Shown here in pieces: positions 21,325-33,900 of a DNA stretch of 64,000 bases. The stretch lies in contig NW_027490107.1 in NCBI RefSeq assembly GCF_050948175.1, forward strand, positions 2,036,710-2,100,709, in the 5' to 3' direction. The stretch comes from Xylocopa sonorina (taxonomy: Eukaryota; Arthropoda; Insecta; Hymenoptera; Apidae). The first letter of the stretch is position 1. Every line of letters begins with the position of its first letter. A program made the translations under genes and the position numbers. The notes under the pieces were generated by a model, which worked only from the letters and a program-made list of their open reading frames with translations, did not search any database and was not told the origin of the DNA.

Positions 21325-22639
21325 ACTAATAGGAACCATCACTTTACATAGATATATAGAACACACATAGTCTTAAGCGTAGAACTGAGAATTTGAGAAC
21401 TTACTTTGAAACATTAGTAGTGAGGAATTCCATCGGATTTCATAGAAATTCAGAACTTACTTGCTATGAAACATAGGCAGATAAGGGCCATCGCGTTGTT
21501 TAGAACTTTAGAACTTGCTTACTTCAACAAAGGTTTCTATTGGCTTCGTCCGTTCTTTTAGAAGAGTTTTTGATAAACCACATACTTTTCACGCTTCTGA
21601 TATCTTTGAAAGTTCGCGAGATGTAATCGTTTAAGTTTTAAAATGATTACTTATTGTGGATAATTATTTAGTAACTCGCTCATAAACGAGTCTGCATAGG
21701 ATTTAATTCATAAGTTTTTAAGCCTGGAATTTATGCAGTTATTTGTTATTCACTTATTGCTGAAACGACAAAGATTCTGACCACTTCAAAATGGTTAACT
21801 TTCATCAATTTTCTTAAAAATTGAAATACTGCCCAACCGCTTGCATTAAAGACTGTAATTAAAGCTTTCAAAACATTTTACCTCTTATAGATGAATTCTG
21901 GAATTGAAATTGAATATTTCACTTTTCTAACTCCTGTTTAGACATCTTTCTATTGGAATGTTCAAGTATTTTTCATATTCGTAATTATTAAAAATGTTTT
22001 AGTTGATTCTTTAATTTAATATTTAGAATTTTCTGAGAAACATTTTTTATCGCAATGAACTATATAATTGCAATTATAATTCTTTATGAAATAATAATAA
22101 CAGAAAGGTATGTATCCATTCTTGTAGTTTTGTAAAGAGTATCTAATCTTACTATCTAAAATGAAACATTGAGATCTGTTTACTATTTAATGGAATTTAA
22201 TTACCTTTTGATTCAAATTCACAATGATAATCTTCCATAGTTCAACAATTTTGTGAGCTGTTCTCAGAAATCTGCAGCTTAGTACTTATAAAATGAACGA
22301 CACAAAGGACAGCCTAACCAAACGTATTCGAACCGATTTTTCAATACTAATCTTATCATGTTTAACTTATGCTGCAAACTATTGGAATGCCCTTCGAAAA
22401 GTGTTTATTCACAGTGAAGTAAACGGTAAGTATTACGCCTTCCACCACTGTTTATAATACGTATGTTTTAATTACTATCAAATCCGTGAGTATTATCGCC
22501 TTTCTTTACTTTTTGTAACCTTCAATGCCTTCATGTTACAGATCGTTAAACTTGCTTTAAAATGCTCTATCGTATTACGGAAGAATGGACATACCAATTC
22601 ATTTTAAAAAATGAAGGTAACCTTCATATGTCCAACATA

Positions 22640-23420
22640 ACTCCACTTACAAAAAAACTATTTTTATCAACGGATGGGCCCTTTGTACTATGCAATTTTA
22701 TATTAGCAAAAACTTCTATGAAACTTACAGTTTCGTGGATATCTGAGGTGCTAATTATTACTGCCCCAACCTGTATATTGTTATGGATGTGTCCAACAAG
22801 GCAACGATGAACAGAGTTAAATTTAATATTATGATGTTTATTATTTTACTTATAATATATTTGTTTTTCTGAAATTTTGCCAAAAAACAATGTTCACGAT
22901 GTCGACAGATGAATATATTTGCCTTAGAATTACAAGAGCCAACAATTTCGAAAGTAGAATATTTCTTTACTTCGCTAACCGAATCATTGCAAACGTTAAG
23001 TAAAGTGCGTGCCTTTCAAAACAGTCAGATGCAAATTACGATACAACGTTTCCAAGAAATGGTACGTGCCACTGTTTTTTAATTTCCGTTTATTTAATCA
23101 AAGGAAATTTAATTGAAATATCCGCAAAATTTGAGGACAAAAAGTTATTGTAATTTTATGCAACATATATGATGATGATAAAGGATAAGTATACGGAACT
23201 GAAAATGGAAAGTAGCGAGCAGAAAACGAAACTGATGGAGCTACAAAGTAGATTGATACATCCGTCAAATGATGATTCTAGGTTAATAAAATCTGTTAAT
23301 CAAAGAACTATTGCAAAAATCAAGTATAATCAATATTACTTCTGCTCAAAGGCTATAATAGAATTGGACCGAAATGGGTACAAAACAGGCAATTATATCT
23401 ATACGTTCTATTCTATGCAA
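22640..23420 (+). pseudogene. RNF212/Zip3-like meiotic RING protein remnant, intron retained
   Basis: RNF212/Zip3/HEI10-type proteins are RING SUMO or ubiquitin ligases that mark crossover sites in meiosis. Frame 22,888-23,061 gives QCSRCRQMNIFALELQEP, whose CSRC could be the last RING cysteine pair. It then gives VEYFFTSLTESLQTLSKVRA and FQNSQMQITIQRFQEM, which resembles the post-RING FF...FQ...Q segment of RNF212 proteins. A GTACGT donor follows at 23,062 and an AAG acceptor at 23,183, a 122-base phase-0 intron. The next exon reads DKYTELKMESSEQKTKLMEL, a coiled-coil start, running to about 23,420. Upstream (22,640-22,800) cysteine-containing but frame-broken sequence may be the rest of the RING. 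No intact start is visible, so I call it a pseudogene or orphan exons. The family assignment is from memory of motifs only. Confidence 0.45.
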
Positions 23421-24114
23421 AGGCAAATATTTCGAAGAGAAAAGATGTGTTACTTACAAATTACTTATGTTCCTAGATATCTCACTAATTCAGGCTTCTT
23501 GTCTTGCAGAACTAATCATTCATTTAACATGTAAAGGGGTCGAAGAATAGTAAAAGATTTTTATATTTCATAGCCTCACTCGATACGTCGATTGGATCAC
23601 GTAAAATATCGGACATTAATTGCATCTACATCTTCAGACCTTAAATATATAATTGCAACAACATATTTAATAGCATTTTAATAACATTTTTCTAATTGTT
23701 TATATCTATGTCTAATAAATATATATTAATCGAATAAGTGGCTTTACCAAAGAATAAAAGTATTTGAGGCTTACAAATCGGAGCATTACATAACAAACGT
23801 GCATCACATATATAATATTACATGTAACAAAAGATGAAGACCAAAGAGATCGTACATAAGTTGAATCCACAATGCGGTCATAGAGATACAGGAACGGCAA
23901 AAATTCCAAACAATAATTTAAAAAATTCAAAACGTGGGGAGTGAAAGTCCATCTCCTTGACGACGATAAGGAACAATTCTGCCTCATGCACTACAATATC
24001 CCAAACTGCCAGCGATTGGCACGCCAATGACAACGGATGGAACGAATTCCGTGACAGAAAATGTGCTAACAAAGTGCTCCTACTCAGCTTTCGAAATGGT
24101 ATACTGTTAGTACT
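23421..24114. other. Unassigned stretch after the RING-gene remnant
   Basis: Possible continuation of intron or tail of the RING gene. The stretch at 23,930-24,090 is less AT-rich and partly open on both strands, but no family is recognised. The segment near 23,575-23,590 (CACTCGATACGTCGATT) resembles a word in the shared flank near 24,385. Confidence 0.3.
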
Positions 24115-24671
24115 GGGGCGGCATTCGTATCACGGCACTATTAAAGCACCGAGATATAGCACACGGGCTACACGGCCGTGACAATGACACTATCAGCTCA
24201 CCATAGCTACACGCGTGGTTGTGGCGTAGGCATTTACTAATGGGGAAGCTGTTTCCATAAAAATTATAAGCAAATATGAAAAATGACTAAACTACGCAAT
24301 TTATTTATTTTGATTCCAAAATAGATACACCGGCACAAAACAAAGATATAAGAACTCGATTTTATTATTTTCTATAAACTAGCTCGATAGGGCGATTTTT
24401 TCCATAAAGTCGATAATTACTTTGTCATAAAAATATATACACTTATTTTATATATATTTTCTTCAATTTATTGTTACAAATTCATGCAATTGAGGGTTAC
24501 ATTAAATACGATGACAGCATGTTATTTCAAAAATTACACAAGGCGAAGTTAGGGACGCAACAGCATGAATTTTTATTTTATAAGTAATATTTTTTTTATA
24601 AATAATATTTTTAGTCTATGATGGATTGAAAGAAATATATACGACTCGCTCAATAACTATAAATATAGGAA

Positions 24672-24790
24672 AACGACCATCAAAATGTCTATCAATACTC
24701 ATATGCTGAACATTTACTGACATCTAACGGTTCTAATTTGTATGAAAGCACAGGTTCCCCATTGCCAAATGTGATCCTGCGTCATTGCTG
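24672..24790 (+). other. Possible orphan exon, unidentified
   Basis: A stop-terminated open stretch gives a serine/threonine-rich peptide including YAEHLLTSNGSNLYESTG and SPLPNVILRHC. It lies in the ~260 bases present in copy 2 but deleted from copy 1, on the same strand as the RING-gene remnant. It could be a tail exon of that gene, but no splice sites were confirmed. Confidence 0.25.
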
Positions 24791-25066
24791 AGGAGATTCA
24801 TGAATGGAGCGATGATACGCGTGTCACCATGGTGCTGGTGCTGCGCGATTCGCTTGTCTAGAATGGGCTGGTAACACGTTCTGGCATTTTAGTTAACGAA
24901 TCCGGTCACAGATGACTACGAATCAGTTGACACTCCTCGGAAGTGGCAATATAGTGCCGGCATGGTGTCGCTCCCATCTTGCTGTTTGTTATCTGGGATG
25001 CTTTTTAGTGCATTATTCGGAATTGAATTTGAACGCATAGCTACTTAATCGCGAATTTACATGTAC

Positions 25067-25833
25067 TGTGACGTGGTGACGTCACAAGGCTCGCTCACCC
25101 CCCCCCCCCCTGCTACGGTTAGACTAGCTCGCAGATCACCACCCGTGCGAGAAGCGCGACACGGACCATCGCGATAGCTGTATTTGCGAGGAACGTGGAA
25201 TGCACGATGGTAGAACCTCCCCCCCCCCCCCCGTTCTGTTCTCTCTCTCCGTTCTACGGATTAGACTGGCTAGCTGATGGAAGAAGACCGAAGGTTCGCG
25301 GAGGAGCTGTGCGCCGTGGTAGCGTGACGGGCTCGACGGTGGAGGAGTCATGAAGTGAGCAAGAATAGACCCTGAAGCCCAAAGGATACGATCCCGAGCC
25401 CTGCAACGATAAGACCGCTGACATAGTCCATGGAGACGAACAGGATGGTTCTCGGGTGTGAGAAGGACCTCCACCCTTCCCCTGAGCCCATGAAGAGGAA
25501 AACTCAAGATGCGCAGCGGAATTGCAGGTGAGCCATGGAAAGCGCGGCGCGCGACACGCGCCGCAGTTCAAATAATCCAGAGGACTCCCTCTAGACACAC
25601 CAGAGGGGCCGATCAGGGAAGATCGCCGAAATCCACCGATCGATGCCCCGAACAATACCAAAGCGTATGACCCTACCCCACCAAGGAGCCCTAAGGAGGA
25701 TCTAAGGGTATCCGAAGACCCCCAGAAAACCTATATAATGAGCTAGGCAGCACGAAGACAGCCTCTTATTCTTCTCAACGATTTAGCGACTACTTAGCGA
25801 GCAACTGAGCAAGCGATTATACGGAGCGATTCG

Positions 25834-25872
<39 letters not shown>

Positions 25873-26391
25873 AAGAGAGGTAGACGGACTGAACGAGATC
25901 CATACTTGTTGGAAACGAGAACGTGAGTCCTTATACGCTAAAGAGTCCCATTTGTTCCCTGCCGCAATTGTGATATCGCGTATTGTAATTTGTATTGTAT
26001 AACGGGTGGTGATCTCCGGTCATTCGCGTCGAGGCACTCTAGAAAGAAGCCGTGAGTTCAGTATCCCGCGACCCTAATTTGCGCACTCGGCTAGAAGCAG
26101 TCGAGCGAAAGAGTATTTCGAAATTTCGAGGGTTATCTTGCACCGGGTTTCCCCGGGTTGCGTGGTTTACTAGTTTTTGCTACTTCTTGAGTAGCTGGCG
26201 CCCAAAAAGTCCCAACCTCGCAGCTTCGAAATACTCGCTGGATAGGAAATTTATTGTTCTGTACTTCGCGTTGCCGAATCACGCGGATATTCTGTACCCC
26301 GATATAACCCCGGATTAAACTTCTGGATACCCCGTTATTATTGGTTCTATATACCCTTTTCTTGCGGATTGAAACGGGAAAAACCGTCACA
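25067..26391 (+). mobile_element. Solo LTR with GTAC target-site duplication
   Basis: The 1,325-base element begins TGTGACG and ends CGTCACA, with GTAC at 25,063-25,066 and 26,392-26,395. The empty site is visible in copy 1 at ~3,748-3,752 (ATGTACATAATT). A TATA-like TATATAATG lies near 25,732. Internal simple repeats are two poly-C tracts (~25,097-25,110 and ~25,218-25,232) and a GA tract (~25,834-25,869). No gag, pol or second LTR is present, so it is a solo LTR left by recombination. The 4-bp duplication fits Ty3/gypsy-like elements but does not prove it. Confidence 0.88.
25832..25872 (+). repeat. (GA)n microsatellite
   Basis: Uninterrupted GA dinucleotides of about 17 units inside the solo LTR, just downstream of the TATA-like box. 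Confidence 0.85.
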
Positions 26392-26750
26392 GTACATAAT
26401 TATACATGACTGCATAAAAAGGATATCATATACTTTTATAATCAATGCGATATAAGAATATAAAACGAAGAACTATCCACTCCCATCAGGACTAAAAACA
26501 ATGTTTGGTACGCAAAGTTCATTGCAAAATATAATGAAGCAGTTAATGTATCAAATCACAGCACACAATAAATCACTGAATGTATAATGATATGAATAGT
26601 AAGAAAAACATATTTACCTGTTAGATGTTTATAAATTCAAATTTAAAAGTTCAAGTCACATTTAATATATTATTGTTTAACAAGGTGATTTAATGTTGTT
26701 TCAAATAGGCGTGCGGGACTAGCTCGTACTTCTGTCAATGTAATTTCATT

Positions 26751-27275
26751 CGAAAAATACAAAGTATAAGAGGAAATATTCTCCAATATATAACATATAT
26801 AAATCAACGGATGCAAGAGAGAACACTCGAACTCGGTGTAACGAGACCGGGGCGTCATCCTGCAGTAATCGTATAATGCCTGTTCCGAGATGGTGTAGAG
26901 GGGGAATGTGGAGGGTGAAAAGCATAAAATAACAACAATGTAACTAAAGAGAAAGAGAAAGAAAATATGTGGAAGCATTGCATTTATTAAGAGGAAATCC
27001 TAGAAATATCAAACAACAGATTATATACCATACTGTAAGTGTAAGGTACAACGAAATAGACGATATCGTGAGAGAAACTAAAAAAATCGAGAAACTTGAA
27101 AAGAAAATAATAGTTTAGATTGAGCGAATCAATATCACTGACCCCGGCAAGCTTATAGGAAAACGCATAACGATGAATCGGTTAGAGTATAAGATAGATG
27201 TTGGTCGCGGTTTGAGTGGCCCTGGGAATCCTTTGCCCTCATCAGGGCAGGCAGTAGGATGGTGGAGGGCCTGCC
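26751..27275 (+). mobile_element. Non-LTR retrotransposon 5' fragment (copy 2)
   Basis: Matches 7,822-8,330, part of the 5' region of the non-LTR retrotransposon in copy 1, ending at the GCAGTAGGATGGTGGAGGG segment. It contains no recognisable ORF. Its right end joins old forward satellite at ~27,276. Confidence 0.7.
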
Positions 27276-27949
27276 CTCCTGTTGCTTGGATCTATAGAAT
27301 TCACATTCTTTTGTAGAGTAGAAGTAGATAATTATAATGCTTTTCATAGAAGATTACAGCTTACTTAATTCAAAACGTTAAAATGAGATGAGTCATGGCA
27401 TTGTATGATGCATTAGTACTCTATTGTCTCGACATGTAGACACTACGAAGGGCAATCCTGTTGCATGGAGCTGTAGAATTTACATTCTTATGAAGTTTTA
27501 AAGCAGATAAGCATAGAGCTATGCATAAGAGATTACAGCATTCTTACTTTGAAACGATGAAATGGGATGCGCCAGCGCATTGCATGGAGAATTCTAGCTC
27601 GATTGCTTTAACAGACAGTCACTACGGAGCGCCATGCCGTTGAACGGAATTATATAGTTCACATTCTATTGAAGACCTCTAACAGTTAAGCATAATGTTA
27701 TGGATATATGAATACAGATACTTTGCTTTGAAACGTTGAAACGAGATGCGACATCGCGCTGCATGAAGTATTAGAAATGTCTTGCTTGGACACGTAGAGG
27801 TCTGGAAACGATATTCTGTTGCAAGTAAGTATAGGATTCACATCCTTCTAAGGTCTAGATGCAGACAAATGTAACATATTGCATAGAACATTGCAATTTA
27901 CTATGAATCATTGAAATGACTTGCGACATCGTGTTGAATGAAGCAATAG
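27276..27949 (+). repeat. Old satellite, forward, 176-180-bp monomers
   Basis: The TTCACATTCTT-type word recurs at 27,299, 27,479, 27,659, 27,838 and 28,013, giving spacings of about 180, 180, 179 and 175. These monomers have the old-type words (ATGCATAGAAGATTACAGC-like), and the spacing falls to 174 as the intermediate type takes over. Confidence 0.85.
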
Positions 27950-30900
27950 AACTCTATTGCTTCGATACGCAGACATCTGCAAACGCTACTTCCTAGCAAG
28001 GGAGTGTCGCATTTACATTCATTTAAAGTGTATGCGAGGTGTACATGACACTTCGCAATGAATATTACATCTTATCATGAAACATAGAAATGAGATGCGA
28101 TATGGCGATTTATGAAGCATTAGGTGTCTATTGCTTCGATACGAAGACATCTGCAAACGCTATTTCCTAGCAATGTAGTGTCGCATTTACATTCATTTGA
28201 AGTATAGATGAGATATACATAACACTGCACAATGTATATTATATCCTATCATGAAACATAGAAATGAGATGCGATATCGCGATTTAAGAAGCATTAGCAC
28301 TCTATTGCTTCGATACGTGGTCATCTGCAAACGCTATTTCCTAGCAAAGAAGTGTCGCATTTACATTCTTTTGAAAGGAATACGAGGTATACATGACACT
28401 TCGCAATGAATATTACATCTTATCATAAAACATAGAAATGAGATGCGCTATAGCGATTTATGAAGCATTAGATGTCTATTGCTTCGATACGAAGACATCT
28501 GCAAACGCTATTTCCACGCAAGGAAGTGTCGCATTTACATTCATTTGAAGTGTATGCGAGGCATACATGAAAGTTCGCAATGAATATTATATCTTATCAT
28601 GAAACATAGAAATGAGTTGCGATTTCGCGTTTGAAGAAGCGTTAGAACTCTATTGCCATGATACATAGTCACCTGCAAACGCTATTTCCTATGAAGGAAG
28701 TGTCGCTATTACATTCATTTGATGTGTATGCGAGGTATAAGTGACATTTCGCAATGAATATTATATCTTATCATGAAACATAGGAATGAGATGCGATATG
28801 GCGATTTAAGAATCATTCGAACTCTATTGCTTCGATACGTAGACATCTGTAAAGCAAGGAAGTGTCGCTCTTACATTCTTTTGAAAGGAATACGAGGTAT
28901 ACATGACACTTCGCAATGAATATTACATCTTATCGTAAAACATACAAATGAGATGCGCTATAGCGATTTATGAAGCATTAGATGTCTATTGCATCGATAC
29001 GAAGACATCTGCAAACGCTATTTCCACGCAAGAAAGTGTAGCATTTACATTCATTTGAAGTGTATGCGAGGCATACATGAAAGTTCGCAATGAATATTAT
29101 ATCTTATCATGAAACATAGAAATGAGTTGCGATTTCGCGTTTGAAGAAGCGTTAGAACTCTATTGCCATGATACATAGTCACCTGCAAACGCTACTTCCT
29201 ATGAAGGAAGTGTCGCTATTACATTCATTTGATGTGTATGCGAGGTATAAGTGACATTTCGCAATGAATATTATATCTTATCATGAAACATAGGAATGAG
29301 ATGCGATATCGCGATTTAAGAAGCATTAGAATACTATTGCTACGATACGTAGACATCTTCAAACGCTATTTCCTAGCAAGGAAATGTCGCATTCACATTC
29401 TTCCGATGTGAATACGAGGTATTCATAACACTGCACAATGAATATTATATCGTATCATGAAACATGGAAATGACATGCGATATCGCGTTTTAAAAAGCGT
29501 TAGATCTCTATTGCTACGAAACGTAGACACCTGCAAACGCTATTTCCTAGCAAGGAAATGTCGCATTTTCATTCCTCCGATGTGAATACGAGGTATATAT
29601 AACACTGCACAATGAATATTATATGTAATCATGAAACACAGAAATGGGATGCGACCTCGCGTTTTGTGAAGCACTAGAACACTATTGCTATGATACGTAG
29701 ATATCTGTAAACGCTATTTCCTAGCAAGGAAGTGACGCATTTACATTCTTTTGAAATGAATACGGGGTAAGCATGACACTTCGCAATAAATATTATATCT
29801 TATCATGAAACATAGAAATGACATGCGATATGACGATTTAAGATGAACTAGAACTCTATTGCTTCGATACGTAGATATCTACAAACGCTATTTTCTAGCA
29901 AGGAAGTTTCGCATTTACATTGATTTTAAGTGTATGCGAGGTATACATAACACTCCACAATGTATATAATATATTATCATGAAACATAGTAATGAGTAGC
30001 GATATCGCGTTTTGACAAGCATTAGAACTCTAATGCTACGATACGTAGACATCTGCAAACGCTATTTCCTGGCAAGGAAGTGTCGCGTTTACATTCTTTT
30101 GAAGTGAATACGAGGTATACATAACACTCAACAATGAATATTATATCTTACCATGAAACATAGAAATGAGGTGCAATATGGCGATTTAAGAAACATTAGA
30201 TCCCTATTGCTTCGAAACGTAGACATCTTTTAACGCTACTTCCTAGGAAGGAAGTGTCCCATTTACATTCTCTTGAAAGGAATACGAGGTATACATGACA
30301 CTTGGCAATGAATATTATATCTTATCATGAAACGTAGATATGAGATGCGATATGACGATTTAAGAAGCATTAGTACAATATTGCTTCGATACGTAGACAT
30401 CTGCAAACGCTATTTTCTAGCAAGGAAGTGCCGCAGTTACATTCATTTGAAGTGTATGCGAGGTATACATGGCACTTCGCAATGAATATTATATATTATC
30501 ATGAAACATGGAAATGAGATGCGATATTGCGTATTTACAAGTTTAGAACTTTATTTCCTCGATCCGTAGACATCTGCAAACGCTATTTTCAAGCAAGGAA
30601 GTGTCGCATTTACATTAGTTTGAGGTATAGACGAGAAATACATAACACTGCACAGTGAATATTATATCTTATCAAGAAACGTAGATATGAGATGCGATAT
30701 GACGGTTTAAGAAGCATTAGAACTCTATTCCTTCGATACGTAGACATCTGCAAACGCTACTTCCTAGCAAGGAAGTGTCGCATTCACATTCTTTTGAAAG
30801 GAATACGAGGTATACATGACACTTCGCAATGAATATTATATACTATCATGAAACATGGTAATGAGTAGCGGTATCGCGTTATGAGAAGCATTAGAACTCT

Positions 30901-33900
30901 AATGCTACAATATGTAGACATCTGCAAACGCTATTTCCTGGCAAGGAAGTGTCGCGTTTACATTCTTTTGAAGTGAATACGAGGTATACATAACACTCCA
31001 CAATGAATATTATATCTTACCATGAAACATAGAAATGAGATGCAATACGGCGATTTAAGAAGCATTAGAAATTTATTGCTTCGATACGTAGACATCTGCA
31101 AACGCTATATCCTAGCAAGGAAGTGTCGCATTTACATTCTTTTGAAGTGAATACGAGGTATACATGACACTTCGCAATGAATATTATATCTTATCAGGAA
31201 ACGTAGATATGAGATGCGATATGACGATTTAAGAAGCATTATGTGTCTATTGCTTCGATACGTAGACATCTGCAAACGCTATTTCCTAGCAAGGAAGTGT
31301 CGCATCTACATTCATTTGAAGTGTATGCGAGGTATACATGACACTACGCAATGAAAATTATATACTATCATGAAACATAGAAATGAGAAACGATGTCGCG
31401 TTTCGAGAAGCATTAGAACTCTAATGCTACGATACGTAGACATCTGCAAACGCTATTTCCTGGCAAGTAAGTGTCGCGTTTACATTCTTTTGAAGTGAAT
31501 ACGAGGTATACATAACACTCCACAATGAATATTATATTCTATCATGAAACATAGTAGTGAGATGCGATATCGCTATTTAAGAAGCTTTTGAACTCTATTG
31601 CTTCGATACGTAGATATCTGCAAACACTATTTCCTAGCAAGGAACTGTCACTTTCACATACATTTGAAGTGTATGCGAGGTATACATGACACTTCGCAAT
31701 GCATATTATATCTTATCATGAAACATAAAAATGAGATGCGATATCGCGAATTAGCAAGCTTTAGAACCCTATCGCTTCGATACGTGAACATCTGCAAGCG
31801 CTATTTCCTAGCAAGGAAGTGTCGCATTTACATTCATTTGAAGTGAATGCGAGGCATACATGAAACTTCGCATTGAATTTTATATCTTATCACGAAACGT
31901 GGGAATGAAATGCGATATCGCGATTTAACAAGGGTTAGAACTCTATTGCTTCGATACGAACACATCTGCCAACGCTATTTCCTAGCAAGGAAGTGTCGCA
32001 TTTACTTTCATTTGAAGAGTTTGCGAGGTGTACATAACACTGCACAATGAATATTATATCTATTCATGAAACATAGAAATGAGATGCGATATGGAGATTT
32101 AAGAAACTTTAGAATTCTATTGCCTCGATACGTAGATATCTGTAAACGCTATTTCCTAGCAAGGAACTGTCGCATTCACATTCATTTGAAGTGTATGCGA
32201 GGTACACATGATACTTGGCAGTGAATATTATATACTATCATGAAACATAGAAATGAGATGCGATATCGCGAATTAGCAAGCTTTAGAAATCTATTGCTTC
32301 GATACATAGACATCTGCGAACGCTATTTCCTAGCAAGGAACTGTCGCATTCACATTCATTTGAAGTGTATGCGAGGTATACATGACATTTCGCAATGAAT
32401 ATTATATATTATCATGAAACATAGAATGGAGATGCGATATCGCGAATTAGCAAGCTTTAGAACTCTATTGCTTCGATACGCAGACATCTGCAAACGCTGT
32501 TTCTTAGCAAGGAAGTGTAGCATTTACATTCTTCTGATGTGAATACGAGGTATACATAACACTGCACAATGAATATTATATGTAATCATGAAACACAGAA
32601 ATGAGATGCGACAACGCGTTTTGAGAAGCATTGGAACTCTAATGCTACGATACGTAGACATCTGCAAACACTATTTCCTAGCAAGCAGTAGTCGCATTTA
32701 TATTCTTTTGAAGTGAATACGAGGTATACATGACACTTCGCAATGAATATTATATCTTATCACGAAACATAGAAATGAGATGCGATATCGCGATTTAAGT
32801 ACCATTAGAACTCTATTGCTACGATACGTAGACATCCGAATACGCTATTTTCTAGCAAGGAAGTGTCGCATTTACATTCGCTTGGAGTGAATACGAGGTA
32901 TACATGACACTTCGCAATGAATATTATATCTTATCATGAAGCATAGACATGAGATGCGATATCGCGTTTTGAGAAGCATTAGAATTCTATTGCTACGATA
33001 CGTAGACATCTGCAAACGCTATTTCCTAGCAAGGAAGATTCGCATTTACATTCTTTTGAAGTGAATACGAGGTATACATGACACTTCGCAATGAACATTA
33101 TATCTTATCATGTGACATAGAATTGAGATGCGATATCGCGTTTTAAGAAGCATTAGAACTCTATGGCCTCGATGCGGAGACATCTGCAAACGCTATTTCC
33201 TAGCATGGAAGTGTCGCACTTACATTCTTTTGAAGTGAATACGAGGTATACATGACACTTCGCAATGAATATTATATCTTATCATGAAACATAGAAGAGA
33301 GATGCGATATCGCGTTTTAAGAAGAACTAGAACCCTATGGCCTCGATATGTAGACATCTGAATACGATATTTCCTAGCACGGCAGTGTCGCATTTACATT
33401 CGTTTGGAGTGAAAACGTGGTATAAATGACACTTCGCCTATGAGTATTATATCTTATCATGAAACATATAAATGAGATGCGATATCGCGTTTTGGGAACC
33501 ATTAGAAATCTATTGCTACGATACGTTGACATCTGCAGACGCTATTTCCTAGCGAGGAAGTGTCGCATTTATATTCTTTTGAAGTGAATACGAGGTATAC
33601 ATGACACTTCGCAATGAGTATTATATCTTATCATGAAACAGGGATATGAGATACGATATGGCGATTTATGAAGCATTAGATGTCTATTGCTTCGGTACGT
33701 AGACATCTGCAAACGTCATTTCCTAGCAAGCAAGTGTCGCATTTACATTCTTTTGAAAGCAATACGAGGTATACATGACACTTCGCAATGAATATTATAT
33801 CTTATCATGAAACAGGGGAACGAGATGCGATATGGCGATTTATGAAGCATTAGATGCCTATTGCTTCGATACGTAGACATCTGTAAACGCCATTTCCTAG

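Larger units (their letters stand above)
21325..27275 (+). repeat. Segmental duplication, copy 2
   Basis: Same-strand partner of 208-8,330. It begins exactly at the end of the truncated LTR and ends at 27,272-27,275, where satellite takes over. Private features are the RING-gene remnant region (22,621-24,114), a ~260-base segment at 24,669-24,929 lacking in copy 1, and the solo LTR at 25,067-26,391. Everything matching 4,096-7,821 of copy 1 is deleted, with the join near 26,751. Confidence 0.85.

Noticed and set aside
25136..25661. Overlapping minus-strand ORFs of 123 and 135 codons
   Set aside because: They sit inside the solo LTR, overlap each other, and depend on poly-C tracts.
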